Positions 48,146 to 57,605 are shown, numbered from the stretch's first letter. The stretch is 64,000 nt of DNA from Nesterenkonia sphaerica (GCF_005771565.1 NZ_VAWA01000011.1:1-64000), one strand, 5' to 3'. Numbers and translations: made by a program. Notes: generated by a model from the letters alone, not told the origin.

Positions 48146-49156
48146 TCAAGGCTTCTGGTCCGTGCCGCGCTGCTTGAGTTCCTTGCGCTGAGCCTGGGTG
48201 GAGGCTTTCAACTCACGCTTTCTCACCCGGCGCTGTTTGCGGTCGGCCCGCTGTCTCTCCCGGAGGAGCCCCCGCCGGAAGTCTTCGACGAGCGCTGGGG
48301 GAGTTTCTTCCGGCAGTTCACCGAAGGCGGCGCGAGCACTTGAAGTGATCTGCCGAGCCAGGACACGGTTGCCGACTCCCCCGATCACCGCCCCGATGCC
48401 GAAGGGGACCGCGCGCGCAGCGATGGAGGTTCCCCGGCGGAGGAAGAATTTGCGCACGAACTGTTTGCGCAGCTGATTGCCCAACAGTTGCGAGACGGTG
48501 GAGGCGCCTGCCGAGCCCACTGCGGCATTGCCCATCGGGGCGATAGAGGCAATCGGACCCGCTCCACGGCCTTGAGCCTGAGCCGACAGTTCGCCCAGCA
48601 GTTGCCGTCCCTCCTCACCCAGCATGATGCCCATCACCAGCAGCTGGGCACGTTGGGGGTCTTCGGTGGTGATCCCGGCGAGTTCCGCCTTGGACTGCGC
48701 GTACAGCGCACACATCTCCAGGAACCCTCCGGTGGCCACGACAGAGAGGCCCATGGAGGTGACCGTTCCCACCCCTGGCACTGCGGCACTTGCCCCGATG
48801 AGCGCACCGCCACCGGTCATCGACCGGGTGAACTCTTTGTCCAGACGCTCCGCGAGCTCACGGTTGGTGAGCGTGGGGTGGGCCTTACGGAGCCGACGAA
48901 GATTCCTCAGCACCAACGGCCGCTGAACGGTCACCGCACGGGTCAGCCAGACTTCTGCGGAGGGGGTGAGCTGCCCGTCCTCGGTGAAGGCCTGACGTGA
49001 GACCAGGGCAACCGATTTGGCGGCGAGAAAACCACCAGCTGCGCTGCGCAGCACCGGCCGAGGAGCCTTCTTGACTCTGCGACGATCCCGAGTTTGTGTT
49101 CGATCCGGTGCACCGGAGGCTGGACCGGTGTGGGAAACAATGTGGGTGGAGGCCAT
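48146..49156 (-). CDS. Conserved hypothetical protein with small-residue hydrophobic segments
   Basis: This protein has 336 residues. A basic N-terminus (about 1-40) precedes helical regions. Two Gly/Ala-rich hydrophobic stretches occur: GGGALIGASAAVPGVGTVTS (about 116-135) and VPFGIGAVIGGVGNRVLARQ (about 255-275). The last 40 residues are Lys/Arg/Gln-rich. The pattern resembles EcsC-like or membrane-associated actinobacterial proteins, but I cannot place it in a family. No partner genes are evident. Confidence 0.6.
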   Translation of the reverse strand: MASTHIVSHTGPASGAPDRTQTRDRRRVKKAPRPVLRSAAGGFLAAKSVALVSRQAFTEDGQLTPSAEVWLTRAVTVQRPLVLRNLRRLRKAHPTLTNRELAERLDKEFTRSMTGGGALIGASAAVPGVGTVTSMGLSVVATGGFLEMCALYAQSKAELAGITTEDPQRAQLLVMGIMLGEEGRQLLGELSAQAQGRGAGPIASIAPMGNAAVGSAGASTVSQLLGNQLRKQFVRKFFLRRGTSIAARAVPFGIGAVIGGVGNRVLARQITSSARAAFGELPEETPPALVEDFRRGLLRERQRADRKQRRVRKRELKASTQAQRKELKQRGTDQKP

Positions 49157-49174
49157 GGGCCTGAGTCTAGGCGT

Positions 49175-50503
49175 TCAGTCGCTGATCGTCAGGTCAACCC
49201 AGACCAGGCGGTCCTGGAGACTGTAGGAGGAGTCGGGATCTACGACCTCGTAGCCGAACTCACCTTCAGCTGGCCAGAAGACTCCGGAGTTGCTGATCTG
49301 CAGACTCCTGGAGGGCAGCACGAACGACGCTCGCTGGCCTTCGTTATCTGCCACGTGACGGGTATCCACCAAATCGGTGGCCCAGGCGGCGGCAGGATGC
49401 TGATCCTCGGGCACTTCGGTGACCGCTTCGGGCTGGGTGTCGCGCAGCATGGGCGAGTCCAGCAGCACCTCGAGGTTTTCCGGCTCGTCGGCGCTGGCTG
49501 ACGGCGCGCCCGCGACGACAAATCTGGTGCCCGGAGCAGGGTGGCCGGTCTCTCCCTCGTCGTCGTAGAGATACCAGGCTCTGCCCTCGACATAGTCGGC
49601 CAGGACCTGGCGCATATCGTCCCCGCGCTCGGTGTCGGCGTGCTCAGCAGGAGCCGCCAAAGCGGAGGAGATCAGGTGAATCGTCTCCCCGTCAACCTCC
49701 ACCGGTACGTCCCACATGCTGGTTTCGTTGAGCCGCAGAACCGAAGATTTCAAGGAGAAGTGCTGCCCCTGGACCATCGCTGATTCCGGCAGGTCACGCC
49801 ACAGGAAGTCCTGGAAGGTGCGCACCTCCTCGTCCACCACGGGGTACTTGGAGAACACGATCATTCCGTACTGTCCGGGGTATTCGCCGTAGCCCACTGC
49901 ATCGCCCGCACCGCCGATGATGCCGTCCCCGTCGAGGTCGACCCCGGACTCCCGGCCGGAATTCGTCTCGGCGGTGAAGAAGTAGGGGTAGTCCAGACCG
50001 GATTCGGAATGCTGTCCTGCAGCGAAGTACTCACGAAGCAGCTCTGCGATGTGATGCTCGTCGTCGTAGGTCACCCCGGTGAGGACCAAGACGTCCGGAT
50101 CATTCATCTGGACGGTCTGGGCCACGGCTCGCGCCTGGGTGTGATTGCCGGTGCTCAGACTCGCGATGAGCTCAGCGACGGGCTCATCAGCACTGGGATC
50201 CGCCGTAATGTCAGCATGGAGCGTGGCTACTCGCAGATCCTCTTCATCCTTGTGAACCGTGGTGGCAGTCTTATCATCGTCCGAGCTGAGTGCATTGGGC
50301 TGACCCGGCGCAGGGAATAGCGCATCAGGGGTTGCGTCGTCTGCAACCCCGACCACTGCGCTGTGCGCAGTGGGAGCGGTACTGGACTGCGCGGCGGGAA
50401 CAGCAGTAAAGACGAGGTTCGCCGAAACGGCCAGGGCGGCCCCTGTCTTGGCGATATTCCTCTGTTTCATCCGGAGCGCAGGCGGGTAAGAGCCTGTGGG
50501 CAT
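49175..50503 (-). CDS. Secreted EEP-fold protein lacking catalytic residues (pseudoenzyme)
   Basis: This protein has 442 residues from the ATG at 50503; the ATG at 50470 is equally possible. A signal peptide follows MKQRNIAKTG. It aligns by eye with secreted endonuclease/exonuclease/phosphatase family proteins through LSTGNHTQARAVAQTVQMND, VGYGEYPGQYGMIVFSKYPV, FQDFLWRDLP and SRSLQISNSGVFWPAEGE. The catalytic positions are all changed: Asn to His97, Glu to Gly143, His to Ala281, Asp and Asn of GD-x-N to Ala333 and Ser335, Asp to Ser393, and the final His to Asp431. The fold is kept but hydrolysis is unlikely. A binding role is inferred. Confidence 0.72.
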   Translation of the reverse strand: MPTGSYPPALRMKQRNIAKTGAALAVSANLVFTAVPAAQSSTAPTAHSAVVGVADDATPDALFPAPGQPNALSSDDDKTATTVHKDEEDLRVATLHADITADPSADEPVAELIASLSTGNHTQARAVAQTVQMNDPDVLVLTGVTYDDEHHIAELLREYFAAGQHSESGLDYPYFFTAETNSGRESGVDLDGDGIIGGAGDAVGYGEYPGQYGMIVFSKYPVVDEEVRTFQDFLWRDLPESAMVQGQHFSLKSSVLRLNETSMWDVPVEVDGETIHLISSALAAPAEHADTERGDDMRQVLADYVEGRAWYLYDDEGETGHPAPGTRFVVAGAPSASADEPENLEVLLDSPMLRDTQPEAVTEVPEDQHPAAAWATDLVDTRHVADNEGQRASFVLPSRSLQISNSGVFWPAEGEFGYEVVDPDSSYSLQDRLVWVDLTISD

Positions 50504-50655
50504 GGCCTCTACCGTAACGCGTTTAAGAGCCGCCGCCAAGCCCCGGAAGCGGCCCCATGAGAAAAGTTACCAAGGCGTAACCTGCCACTGAGGGACAGTC
50601 CATGTATAGAGTGGCGCAGTAAATCACTACAGCACATGCATCGAGGAGGAACTTC

Positions 50656-52788
50656 ATGGCTTCGCAGCCAGAAGTCGAAAAGCTACGGAATTGGTCATTT
50701 TCGGACGTCATTCGCGGGCTGCACATGTGGGTCTTCATCCCCGCGGTCATCATCATCTTCGGGGCACTGGTATTCGCTACCTGGTGGGGCAATCAATTCG
50801 GCGCGGAGGCGTTCGAGACCCTCAACTCCGGCATCGTGAACACCGTGGGCTGGTGGTATGTCCTGCTATGCACCGGCTTCGTGGTCTTCGCACTCTGGGC
50901 GGGCCTGTCGAAGGCCGGTAACATCCGGCTCGGCCGCGACGATGAGAAGCCTGAGTTCGCATTGGGCTCCTGGTTCTGCATGCTTTTCGCCGCGGGCATG
51001 GGCATTGGGCTGGTGTTCTGGGGCGTAGCCGAGCCGCTGTGGCATCTGATTGCGCCGCCGGATATCACCGCCGATGTAGGCGTGGACGCTGATGGGAACG
51101 TGATCGCTGGCAGCGAGTCCGCCAACGCCGGATCCGCCATCGGCCAGTCCCTTTTCCACTGGGGCCTGCACGCCTGGGCAATCTACGTGGTCATCGGCCT
51201 GGGCCTGGCCTACATGACGTTCCGACGGGGCCGGCCGCTGGCAGTCCGCTGGCTGCTGGAGCCGATCTTCGGCCGTAAACTGATCGAGAGCTGGGTCGGC
51301 CACGTCATCGACGTGGTGGCCATCGTCGGCACGGTCTTCGGCATCGTGACCTCCCTCGGAATCGGCACTCAGCAGATCGCTGCGGGGATGGGCTTCATGG
51401 GTTGGGTCGAAGACCCCGCCTCGGAGCCACTGCTGACCGGCCTGGTGGTGGTCATCATGGCCATCGCCACCATCTCTGTCATCACTGGCGTCCATAAAGG
51501 CCTGAAATGGCTGTCCAACTTCAACCTCATGGCTGCCGCGGTGCTGGCGATCTTTGTGGTGCTGGCCGGGCCCACGCTGTTCCTCCTCCAGTCCGTCATC
51601 ACCAACATCGGCGAGTACGCCCTGGCTTTCCCGCAGCTGATGTTCCAGGCAGGTGCCGATTACGCCGTCGGTGCTGGTGAGGCCGACGGAGGGCTTCTCG
51701 GCAATGCCTGGTCCGCGGACTGGACCATCTACTACTGGGGATGGTGGATGAGCTGGGCGCCGTTCGTCGGCATGTTCATCGCCCGCATCTCCCGCGGACG
51801 CACCATTCGCGAATTCGTCCTCGGTGTCCTGCTGGCACCCACCGCCGTCGGGATCATCTGGTTCTCGATCTTCGGCACCTCCGGCATCTACTACCAGCTG
51901 ACGGAAGGCACCATGCTGGTCGACGACGGTGAGGGCGGGGAGACCGTCGGCACCGAGGCCTCGCTGTTCCAGCTGCTGGACCACCTGCCCATCGCCGCCA
52001 TCACCTCAGTGTTGGCGATCCTGGTCGTCACCATCTTCTTCATCACCTCAGGCGACTCAGGGTCTCTGGTGACTGATGTGCTCTCCTATGGCGGGCGCAC
52101 TGAAACCCCGAAGATCACCCGTGTGTTCTGGACGGCGCTGATCGCCCTGGCAGCCATCGTCCTGCTGGCGGCCGGCGATGATCCCGATTCCTCCCTCCGC
52201 GTCCTGCAGGTGGCGGCCATCGCCTCGGCGGCACCGTTCTCCATTGTGATGCTGCTGGCAGTCTTCGCGCAGATCAAGCTCTACCTCTACGAGGGACGCG
52301 TCGCTTCCAGGTATGTCCGGATCCGCCGGCATGCCTCCAAGGCGGCCGTGGTGGAAACTGCCCGCCGCCATGCGGGGGCTGACGCCGGCCCGGCAGTGCA
52401 GCGTACGGTGCTGCAGATCATCAACGAGCAGACCAAGACTCTGCGCGCCATGTTCGGCGGCACCTCCGGGACACTGTCCGGACTGCCGCCGAAGACCGAC
52501 GCTGGGCCTCCGGAGGCCAGCGGAAAAGCCAGCAAGGACCTAGTGCTGGCCGTCCAGGACCTCCCAGCCGAGGCCACCTATGTCAACCCGGAGACCGGTG
52601 TCCTGGGATGGGATGAAAAGGGTGCCTACCGGGACCCGCTGCAGGCCGATGAGACCTTCGCCACGCCTGAATTTGTCGACTCCTACGAGGGCTGGGAGCA
52701 GGAAGCTGAAGAGTACTTCGATGAGACCGTGGCTTCCGGCACCATCCCCGCGGTGAAGCCGGAGGACACCGGCGACGACGCCCGCTAG
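50656..52788 (+). CDS. BCCT-family betaine/choline/carnitine transporter
   Basis: This protein has 710 residues with twelve predicted membrane segments (about 20-535) and a long soluble C-terminal tail (about 540-710). BCCT landmarks are WWYVLLCTGFVVFALWAGLS, AGMGIGLVFWGVAEPLWHLI, YYWGWWMSWAPFVGMFIARI with SRGRT, and ITSGDSGSLVTDVLSYGG. The tail is charged, as in osmosensing BetP-like carriers, but much longer. It probably imports glycine betaine for osmoprotection. GAGGAGGAA lies 5 bp before the ATG. It ends at a bidirectional terminator. Confidence 0.93.
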   Translation: MASQPEVEKLRNWSFSDVIRGLHMWVFIPAVIIIFGALVFATWWGNQFGAEAFETLNSGIVNTVGWWYVLLCTGFVVFALWAGLSKAGNIRLGRDDEKPEFALGSWFCMLFAAGMGIGLVFWGVAEPLWHLIAPPDITADVGVDADGNVIAGSESANAGSAIGQSLFHWGLHAWAIYVVIGLGLAYMTFRRGRPLAVRWLLEPIFGRKLIESWVGHVIDVVAIVGTVFGIVTSLGIGTQQIAAGMGFMGWVEDPASEPLLTGLVVVIMAIATISVITGVHKGLKWLSNFNLMAAAVLAIFVVLAGPTLFLLQSVITNIGEYALAFPQLMFQAGADYAVGAGEADGGLLGNAWSADWTIYYWGWWMSWAPFVGMFIARISRGRTIREFVLGVLLAPTAVGIIWFSIFGTSGIYYQLTEGTMLVDDGEGGETVGTEASLFQLLDHLPIAAITSVLAILVVTIFFITSGDSGSLVTDVLSYGGRTETPKITRVFWTALIALAAIVLLAAGDDPDSSLRVLQVAAIASAAPFSIVMLLAVFAQIKLYLYEGRVASRYVRIRRHASKAAVVETARRHAGADAGPAVQRTVLQIINEQTKTLRAMFGGTSGTLSGLPPKTDAGPPEASGKASKDLVLAVQDLPAEATYVNPETGVLGWDEKGAYRDPLQADETFATPEFVDSYEGWEQEAEEYFDETVASGTIPAVKPEDTGDDAR

Positions 52789-52797
52789 ACGCCTCGA

Positions 52798-52825
52798 GCC
52801 TCGGGGGCTGTTCACACCCCGAGGC
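52798..52825. terminator. Bidirectional terminator between BCCT and lytR genes
   Basis: GCCTCGGGG (52798-52806) pairs with CCCCGAGGC (52817-52825) over a 10-nt loop. An alternative outer pairing is GACGCCTCG (52788) with CGAGGCGTC (52820). It covers the last codons of the leftward response regulator gene. Confidence 0.7.
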
Positions 52826-53597
52826 GTCGGCGCAGCTCGCGGGCGTGGCGGCGGGACACTTCCACCCGCGAGCGCTGCCGGTCGTTCATCACCAGGGCCA
52901 GGTGCCCACGGAAGTCGGGAACGAGCTCGCGCACATAGCGCAGGTTCACCAGGTACGAGCGGTGGACCCGGCAGAAGTGCCCGTGGAGCCGGCGTTCAAG
53001 CTCGTTGAGCGAGAAGGAGACCAACACCTTCTCCTCTGCAAGCTTCAGTGAGGAGTATCCGCGGGCTGCTGCGGCGTAAACGATGGCATCACCTTCAATG
53101 AGCATGGTCCGCCCATCACGCTGCACCGGGATCCGGACCAGCCGTTCGCGGTGATCGGGCTCGCTCGGCGGTCCGGTGTTCGCTGGGGCGTCGTCGTGCT
53201 TGGCGGCCTCCTGCGGGCGCACCGAGGCGGGCCCGGCCAAAGCCCGCTCCACAGCGCGAGCCAGGCGGTCGGCGTCGAAAGGCTTGACCAGATAGTCCGC
53301 GGCGGCCAGGTCGAAGGCCTCCACCGCATGGTCCGGGTAGGCCGTGGTGAAGATGACCTTCGGCTGCTTGGGCAGCTCGCGCAGCTGCGCGGCGACCTCC
53401 AGCCCGCTGAGCCCCGGCATCCGAATGTCCAAGAAGACCAAGTCATAGTCCAAGGAGCGCAGCAGCACCAGGGCTTCCTCCCCGTTGGTGGCTTCACCGA
53501 CCACCTGGACCTGGGACTCCCCCGCGGCCTCCTCCAGCAGGTAGCGCAGCTCCTCTCGGGCTGGAGCTTCGTCATCTACTATCAGGGCGCGGGGCAC
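52812..53597 (-). CDS. LytR/AlgR-family response regulator
   Basis: This protein has 261 residues. The receiver domain has Asp pair DDE (8-10), phospho-acceptor Asp57 in LVFLDIRMPG, and Lys in DYLVKPFDADRL. The C-terminal LytTR DNA-binding domain (about 160-261) includes VYAAAARGYSSLKLAEEKVL, LERRLHGHFCRVHRSYLVNL and ARELRRRLGV. It is the last gene of the unit with the histidine kinase and a sodium:solute symporter. It probably controls carboxylate transport genes, such as those on either side of 57.5 kb. Confidence 0.92.
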   Translation of the reverse strand: MPRALIVDDEAPAREELRYLLEEAAGESQVQVVGEATNGEEALVLLRSLDYDLVFLDIRMPGLSGLEVAAQLRELPKQPKVIFTTAYPDHAVEAFDLAAADYLVKPFDADRLARAVERALAGPASVRPQEAAKHDDAPANTGPPSEPDHRERLVRIPVQRDGRTMLIEGDAIVYAAAARGYSSLKLAEEKVLVSFSLNELERRLHGHFCRVHRSYLVNLRYVRELVPDFRGHLALVMNDRQRSRVEVSRRHARELRRRLGV

Positions 53598-53638
53598 AGG
53601 TCACAGTATACGGACGCCGGCCGTACTGGCCCGCCAGT

Positions 53639-54997
53639 TCAGCGGAGCGGGATTTTGAGCTCCACCACGGTGCCGCCGGACTTGGGAGTGGAGATCGATA
53701 AGTCGTAGCGGTCCCCGAAGAGCGAGTCGAGCCGTTCGGAGATGTTCCGCAGGCCCACCCCGGCGTGTTCTCCCACCGCAGGGGTCGGGTCGGTGAGCAC
53801 GGTCTCGGACATCTCCCCTGGCTCCCGGTCACCGGTGGTGAGCCTCGCCATCACCTCCGGGTCCATTCCCACACCATCGTCGGAGACTCGGATGGAGGTG
53901 GTCCGGGTCAGCGGGTCCACCCGCGCCCGCAGCCGCACGGTTCCGCCCTCAGGTTTAGACCCGATGCCGTGCTTGACGGCATTCTCCACCAGCGGCTGGA
54001 TGGTGAGCACCGGCACCCGCGAGGTGAGCACCTGCGGATCGATGTCATACCGAACCTGGAGCCGGTCACCGAACCGAGCCTGCTCCAGTGAGATGTAGGT
54101 GCGGACAAAGAAGTACTCCTGAGCGAACTCCGCCATATGCCCTTCTTGGCGCACCGCGTAGCGGAAGAATTCGGACAGCCGGAGCAGCAGCTCGCGCGCC
54201 TCCTCCGGCCTGGTGCGCGCTTTGGACGCGATGGTGTTGAGGATATTGAACAGGAAGTGCGGGTTGATCTGGGCCCGCAGCGCATCCAGCCGCGCACTCG
54301 CCGCCAGCTGCTTCTCACGGTCCAGTTCGGCAAGTTCCAGGTGCAGACTGAGCATCTTCGCCATGTCCTCCACCATCTGTTGGGGCGGGATCACGGTGGT
54401 GGCCTGATAGACCCCCAGGGTACCCACCACCCGGGTCCCGATCCGCAGGGGTGCGATCACCGCCGAGAGCACCTCGCAGTCGCTCTTCCGGCATCCGACT
54501 CCCGTCTTATCGCGCACCACCACGGTCTTGCCCTTCCGCACTGCCCGCGGGGCAGCAGTGGTCTGCATTGCGCCTCCGGGCCGGTGATGGTCCTCCCCCG
54601 GCCCGATGTAGGCCAGGATGTTCTCCGTGTCAGTAATGGAGACGGCGTCACCGGAGAGCATGGGGCGCAGCAATTTGCAGGTCCGGCGGGCAGCATCCTG
54701 GGTCAGCCCTGAGCGCAGCGGGATGGCGCGGATCGCCAGCTCCCCCACCCCATGGCCGGGTACGTCGTCGCGAACAGACCCGGCACGGACGCCGGCGCGG
54801 TTTCCGCGGAGGCTGCGGGACCCCCGTGGTCCGCGCAGCGCTGAGGGATAGCCCAGGACCACCGCAATGGTGAGCACGACGCCGATGCCAACAGTGGGCA
54901 GCACCGGAAGCGCAGGGGTCACCATCACTTGGGTGATCACATAAACCATCGTCCAGATCAGCAGCACCGCACTGGCCAGGATGACACTACCGCGCAC
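53639..54997 (-). CDS. LytS-family sensor histidine kinase
   Basis: This protein has 452 residues. Two N-terminal hydrophobic segments (about 5-50) are followed by a GAF-like sensor domain (about 80-205) with cysteines at 169 and 174 (GVGCRKSDCEV). Then comes the His_kinase domain with His247 in QINPHFLFNIL, and an HATPase_c domain (PLVENAVKHGIGSKPEGGTV; SDDGVGMD; AGVGLRNISERLDSLFG). There is no large multi-membrane 5TM-LytS sensor. Its start overlaps the symporter stop by 11 bp, so the symporter may act as co-sensor. Confidence 0.9.
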   Translation of the reverse strand: MRGSVILASAVLLIWTMVYVITQVMVTPALPVLPTVGIGVVLTIAVVLGYPSALRGPRGSRSLRGNRAGVRAGSVRDDVPGHGVGELAIRAIPLRSGLTQDAARRTCKLLRPMLSGDAVSITDTENILAYIGPGEDHHRPGGAMQTTAAPRAVRKGKTVVVRDKTGVGCRKSDCEVLSAVIAPLRIGTRVVGTLGVYQATTVIPPQQMVEDMAKMLSLHLELAELDREKQLAASARLDALRAQINPHFLFNILNTIASKARTRPEEARELLLRLSEFFRYAVRQEGHMAEFAQEYFFVRTYISLEQARFGDRLQVRYDIDPQVLTSRVPVLTIQPLVENAVKHGIGSKPEGGTVRLRARVDPLTRTTSIRVSDDGVGMDPEVMARLTTGDREPGEMSETVLTDPTPAVGEHAGVGLRNISERLDSLFGDRYDLSISTPKSGGTVVELKIPLR

Positions 54998-56684
54998 GCC
55001 GGTCCTCCTTTCCTCGCCTGCGCTGCCGCAGGGTCAAATCCGCCACCCGTTCGGCCTGACGGTCCGCCGCAGTGCCGTGCATAATCAGCCAGTCGGATTC
55101 CACGTCAGTGGGTGGCTGCGTGCGCAGTGAGACTGCGATCGTGAGCAGGAACGCCAGCGGAGCGGCCACCAGGGTCGGGGCGGCCATCAGCTCCCGCAGC
55201 GGCGAGGCCTCCATGAAGCTGGCACCCAGGAACATGCTGATCGACAGTGTGGCACCACTGATCAGCCCCGCCAGCGCACCGGCGGCAGTGGTGCGCCGCC
55301 ACCAGATGGCCAGCACCACCACCGGGGTCAGCGCCGAACCAGCAATCGCGAAGGCCCAGGTCACCATGGTCGCCACCAAGGACGGCATCGCAGGGGTGAA
55401 GGCCTCCGGGCGCAGTGCGATGGCCAGGGCCGCGGCAGCACCGGCGGCGATCAGCGTGGACCCCCGGCCGACCCAGACCGCCTGCCGCTGAGTGGCTCGG
55501 GGGTTGATGTGACGTTCGTAGACGTCATGACCCCAGGTCGCTGCCGAAGCCAGCAGCAGTCCGGCCACGGTGGACATTGCCGCGATCAGCGCCGCAGCAG
55601 CAATCAGACCCAGTCCGGCCTCATCACCGTAGATCCGCCCCAGGACCGGCAGTGCGTGCTCGGGGACGCGAAGCACGCCGTCCTCGGTCAGCTCGTCCAG
55701 CCACGCATGCTCTCTGGAAGCACCAGGGATGATGTCTCTGGCTGCGGTGCCCATCATCACGGCCAGGGCGTAGAAGATTCCGATCAGCACCAGTACCCAC
55801 ACTGTGGTGGTCCGTGCCGCCCGCCCGGTGGGGGCGGTGAAGTATCGGTTCATCACATGCGGCAGTCCCGCGGTGCCCAGCCCCAGGGTGACCACCAGGG
55901 CCACCTGCCCCAGTTGGCCGTACCGGGCCCCCGGTTCACCGAAGACCGCAGGCGTCCCCGGGTCCACCGCGTTCTGCTCCTGCGTCAGTTCCCACGACCC
56001 CTCGGTGAACTCCGGATTCAGCAGCGGCTGGCTGCTCAGGGAGTCCACCGCCTCGCCGTAGCGGAACCCGTCTGCGCTGACCATTGCAGCCAACCACAGC
56101 AGGGCGGCGAAGAGCAGCAGGAACTGCACCGCCTGGTTCCAGGTAGTCCCCCGCATGCCACCGGCAGCCACGAGCACAGCGATCACCGCGGTGGAGAGCA
56201 GCACCCCGGTGGAATACGGGCTCAGGCCGAACAGGCCGTGGCCCACCAGCAGCTCCCAGGTAATGCCGCCACCCACCGACTGTGGAATCAGGTAACAGAG
56301 AATCACCAACTGCACCACACCCACCGAGTGCAGCCGCACCGCGTCGGAACGCAGCCGCCGGCCCAGAAAGTCTGCCAGCGAAAACTCACCATAGCGGCGC
56401 AGCGGCGCAGCCACCAGCAGCAGCACCGGCACAAACCCCGCAGCGAATCCGACCGCGTACCACGCGCCGTCGAGCCCTGAGACATAGACTGCCGCGGCGA
56501 CACCCAAGAACGACGCCGCGGAGAGGTAGTCACCGCAGATGGCCCAAGAATTGGTCGCGACGCCGACTCGCTGACCAGCCAGATAGAAGTCGACGGTGGA
56601 GGAGTGCCGCGGGCGGGTGATCACCGACACCCCTAAGACAATGACCAGCACCGCGACTAGCGTGATGATGGCGGTAGTGGTCAT
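54987..56684 (-). CDS. Sodium:solute symporter, ActP-like
   Basis: This 565-residue protein has about 13 hydrophobic segments and belongs to the SSS family. Segments are TNSWAICGDYLSAASFLGVA, FSLADFLGRRLRSDAV, LGTAGLPHVMNRYFTAPTGR, and AAALIAAMSTVAGLLLASAA with TWGHDVYE. This matches cation/acetate (ActP) or related monocarboxylate carriers. The start overlaps the small membrane protein gene upstream as ATGA, and it precedes the LytS/LytR pair. The substrate could be acetate, pyruvate or another short acid. Confidence 0.88.
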   Translation of the reverse strand: MTTTAIITLVAVLVIVLGVSVITRPRHSSTVDFYLAGQRVGVATNSWAICGDYLSAASFLGVAAAVYVSGLDGAWYAVGFAAGFVPVLLLVAAPLRRYGEFSLADFLGRRLRSDAVRLHSVGVVQLVILCYLIPQSVGGGITWELLVGHGLFGLSPYSTGVLLSTAVIAVLVAAGGMRGTTWNQAVQFLLLFAALLWLAAMVSADGFRYGEAVDSLSSQPLLNPEFTEGSWELTQEQNAVDPGTPAVFGEPGARYGQLGQVALVVTLGLGTAGLPHVMNRYFTAPTGRAARTTTVWVLVLIGIFYALAVMMGTAARDIIPGASREHAWLDELTEDGVLRVPEHALPVLGRIYGDEAGLGLIAAAALIAAMSTVAGLLLASAATWGHDVYERHINPRATQRQAVWVGRGSTLIAAGAAAALAIALRPEAFTPAMPSLVATMVTWAFAIAGSALTPVVVLAIWWRRTTAAGALAGLISGATLSISMFLGASFMEASPLRELMAAPTLVAAPLAFLLTIAVSLRTQPPTDVESDWLIMHGTAADRQAERVADLTLRQRRRGKEDRRAR

Positions 56685-57031
56685 GAGGCACCTGCTTCCG
56701 CACCGGGGCCCGACTCCTCGGCGCGCTGGTCGCCCTGAGAGCCCAGCATCTGGGACTCCACGCTGGAACTCAGGGTCGCAGCGGCAATCCCAATTGCGGC
56801 GAAGACGGCGTAGAGACCCACCGCCACGGTGAGGAACCCGGGGCTGAGGTCACCGATGAGCCGGGAGTCCAACCACCAGCTGAGGGAGGTCGACAGCAGC
56901 GGGAAGACCGCCACCACCACCAGGAAGACGGCGAAGTAGGTCAGGGCCACCCGGCGCTGGGTGCGGAAAGCTGCATCGACCTCCGCGGGTGTATCGCGGG
57001 TTTCGCCGTCTTCCTGCGGGGATAGGGTCAC
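56681..57031 (-). CDS. Small two-TM membrane protein, symporter partner
   Basis: This 116-residue protein has two hydrophobic segments (about 29-50 and 65-88), FRTQRRVALTYFAVFLVVVA before the first, and an acidic C-terminus. The size, topology and ATGA coupling to the ActP-like symporter parallel DUF485/DUF4212 subunits in other acetate transport operons, although sequence resemblance is weak. Confidence 0.65.
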   Translation of the reverse strand: MTLSPQEDGETRDTPAEVDAAFRTQRRVALTYFAVFLVVVAVFPLLSTSLSWWLDSRLIGDLSPGFLTVAVGLYAVFAAIGIAAATLSSSVESQMLGSQGDQRAEESGPGAEAGAS

Positions 57032-57038
57032 AATCTCA

Positions 57039-57527
57039 CTAGGCTACGGGCCAATGCTTATACATAGTCCAGGTGACCTTGAGCAGGAGGACGGATGCAC
57101 CGGCTGCCAGGACTAGGCCCATTCCGGGCAGAAACGAACCCCACTGGGTCTCCATGTTGGCGCTGAGCAGGTTCCAGGTCTGCAGCAGGCAGATCCCAGC
57201 GACCAAAGCTCCCGGGACGCCCGCATGCGCCAGTGCGAGCTTCCGGCGCGGGACAAAGGCGCCGGCGAAGGCCAGGCAGCCTACCGCCAGGGTGAGCACA
57301 CCGGGACCGTCAGTACCGCGGAGAACGAATGTCTCCCCCATGATCTCCTGAGTCAGGGTGACGTAGATCCAGGGCAGGAACGCAGAGACGATCATCATCA
57401 TCCCGCCGATCATCATCGGCCAGCTTCCCTGGTGGAAAACCCCCCAGCCGTGGCTCTTCCCCGCTCTCAGACGCGCAAAAACGCCGGCGAGGCCCTTCTG
57501 CTCCACTGCAGGTGCCGTGGTTGTCAT
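57039..57527 (-). CDS. Four-TM hypothetical membrane protein
   Basis: This 162-residue protein has four hydrophobic segments. Its N-terminus ends GKSHGWGVFHQGSWPMMIGG, with a methionine-rich GGMMMIVSAFLPWIYVTLTQ in the first segment. I do not recognise a family. It is the first gene of the leftward symporter-LytSR unit, 7 bp before the small two-TM protein gene, and has a CRP/GlxR-type site 63 bp upstream of its start. Confidence 0.6.
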   Translation of the reverse strand: MTTTAPAVEQKGLAGVFARLRAGKSHGWGVFHQGSWPMMIGGMMMIVSAFLPWIYVTLTQEIMGETFVLRGTDGPGVLTLAVGCLAFAGAFVPRRKLALAHAGVPGALVAGICLLQTWNLLSANMETQWGSFLPGMGLVLAAGASVLLLKVTWTMYKHWPVA

Positions 57528-57589
57528 CTGTTTCGCTCGCTTCCCGTGATCAACAAGTTCACGTCAGGTGTCAATGCTCGAAATATTAC

Positions 57590-57605
57590 GGTGAGGCAGG
57601 TCACA
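57590..57605. promoter_or_regulatory. CRP/GlxR-type operator, left
   Basis: GGTGA-GGCAGG-TCACA differs by one base from the CRP/GlxR consensus TGTGA-N6-TCACA. Its centre is about 70 bp upstream of the leftward start at 57527, where a class I activator site would be. Confidence 0.6.

Noticed and set aside
50866-51984. 372-codon minus-strand ORF opposite the BCCT transporter
   Set aside because: Composition (Asp/His/Gly/Gln-rich, no motif) is that of a shadow of a membrane-protein gene.
55509-56480. 323-codon plus-strand ORF opposite the ActP-like symporter
   Set aside because: Same reason: His/Gln/Arg/Pro-rich shadow with no domain.
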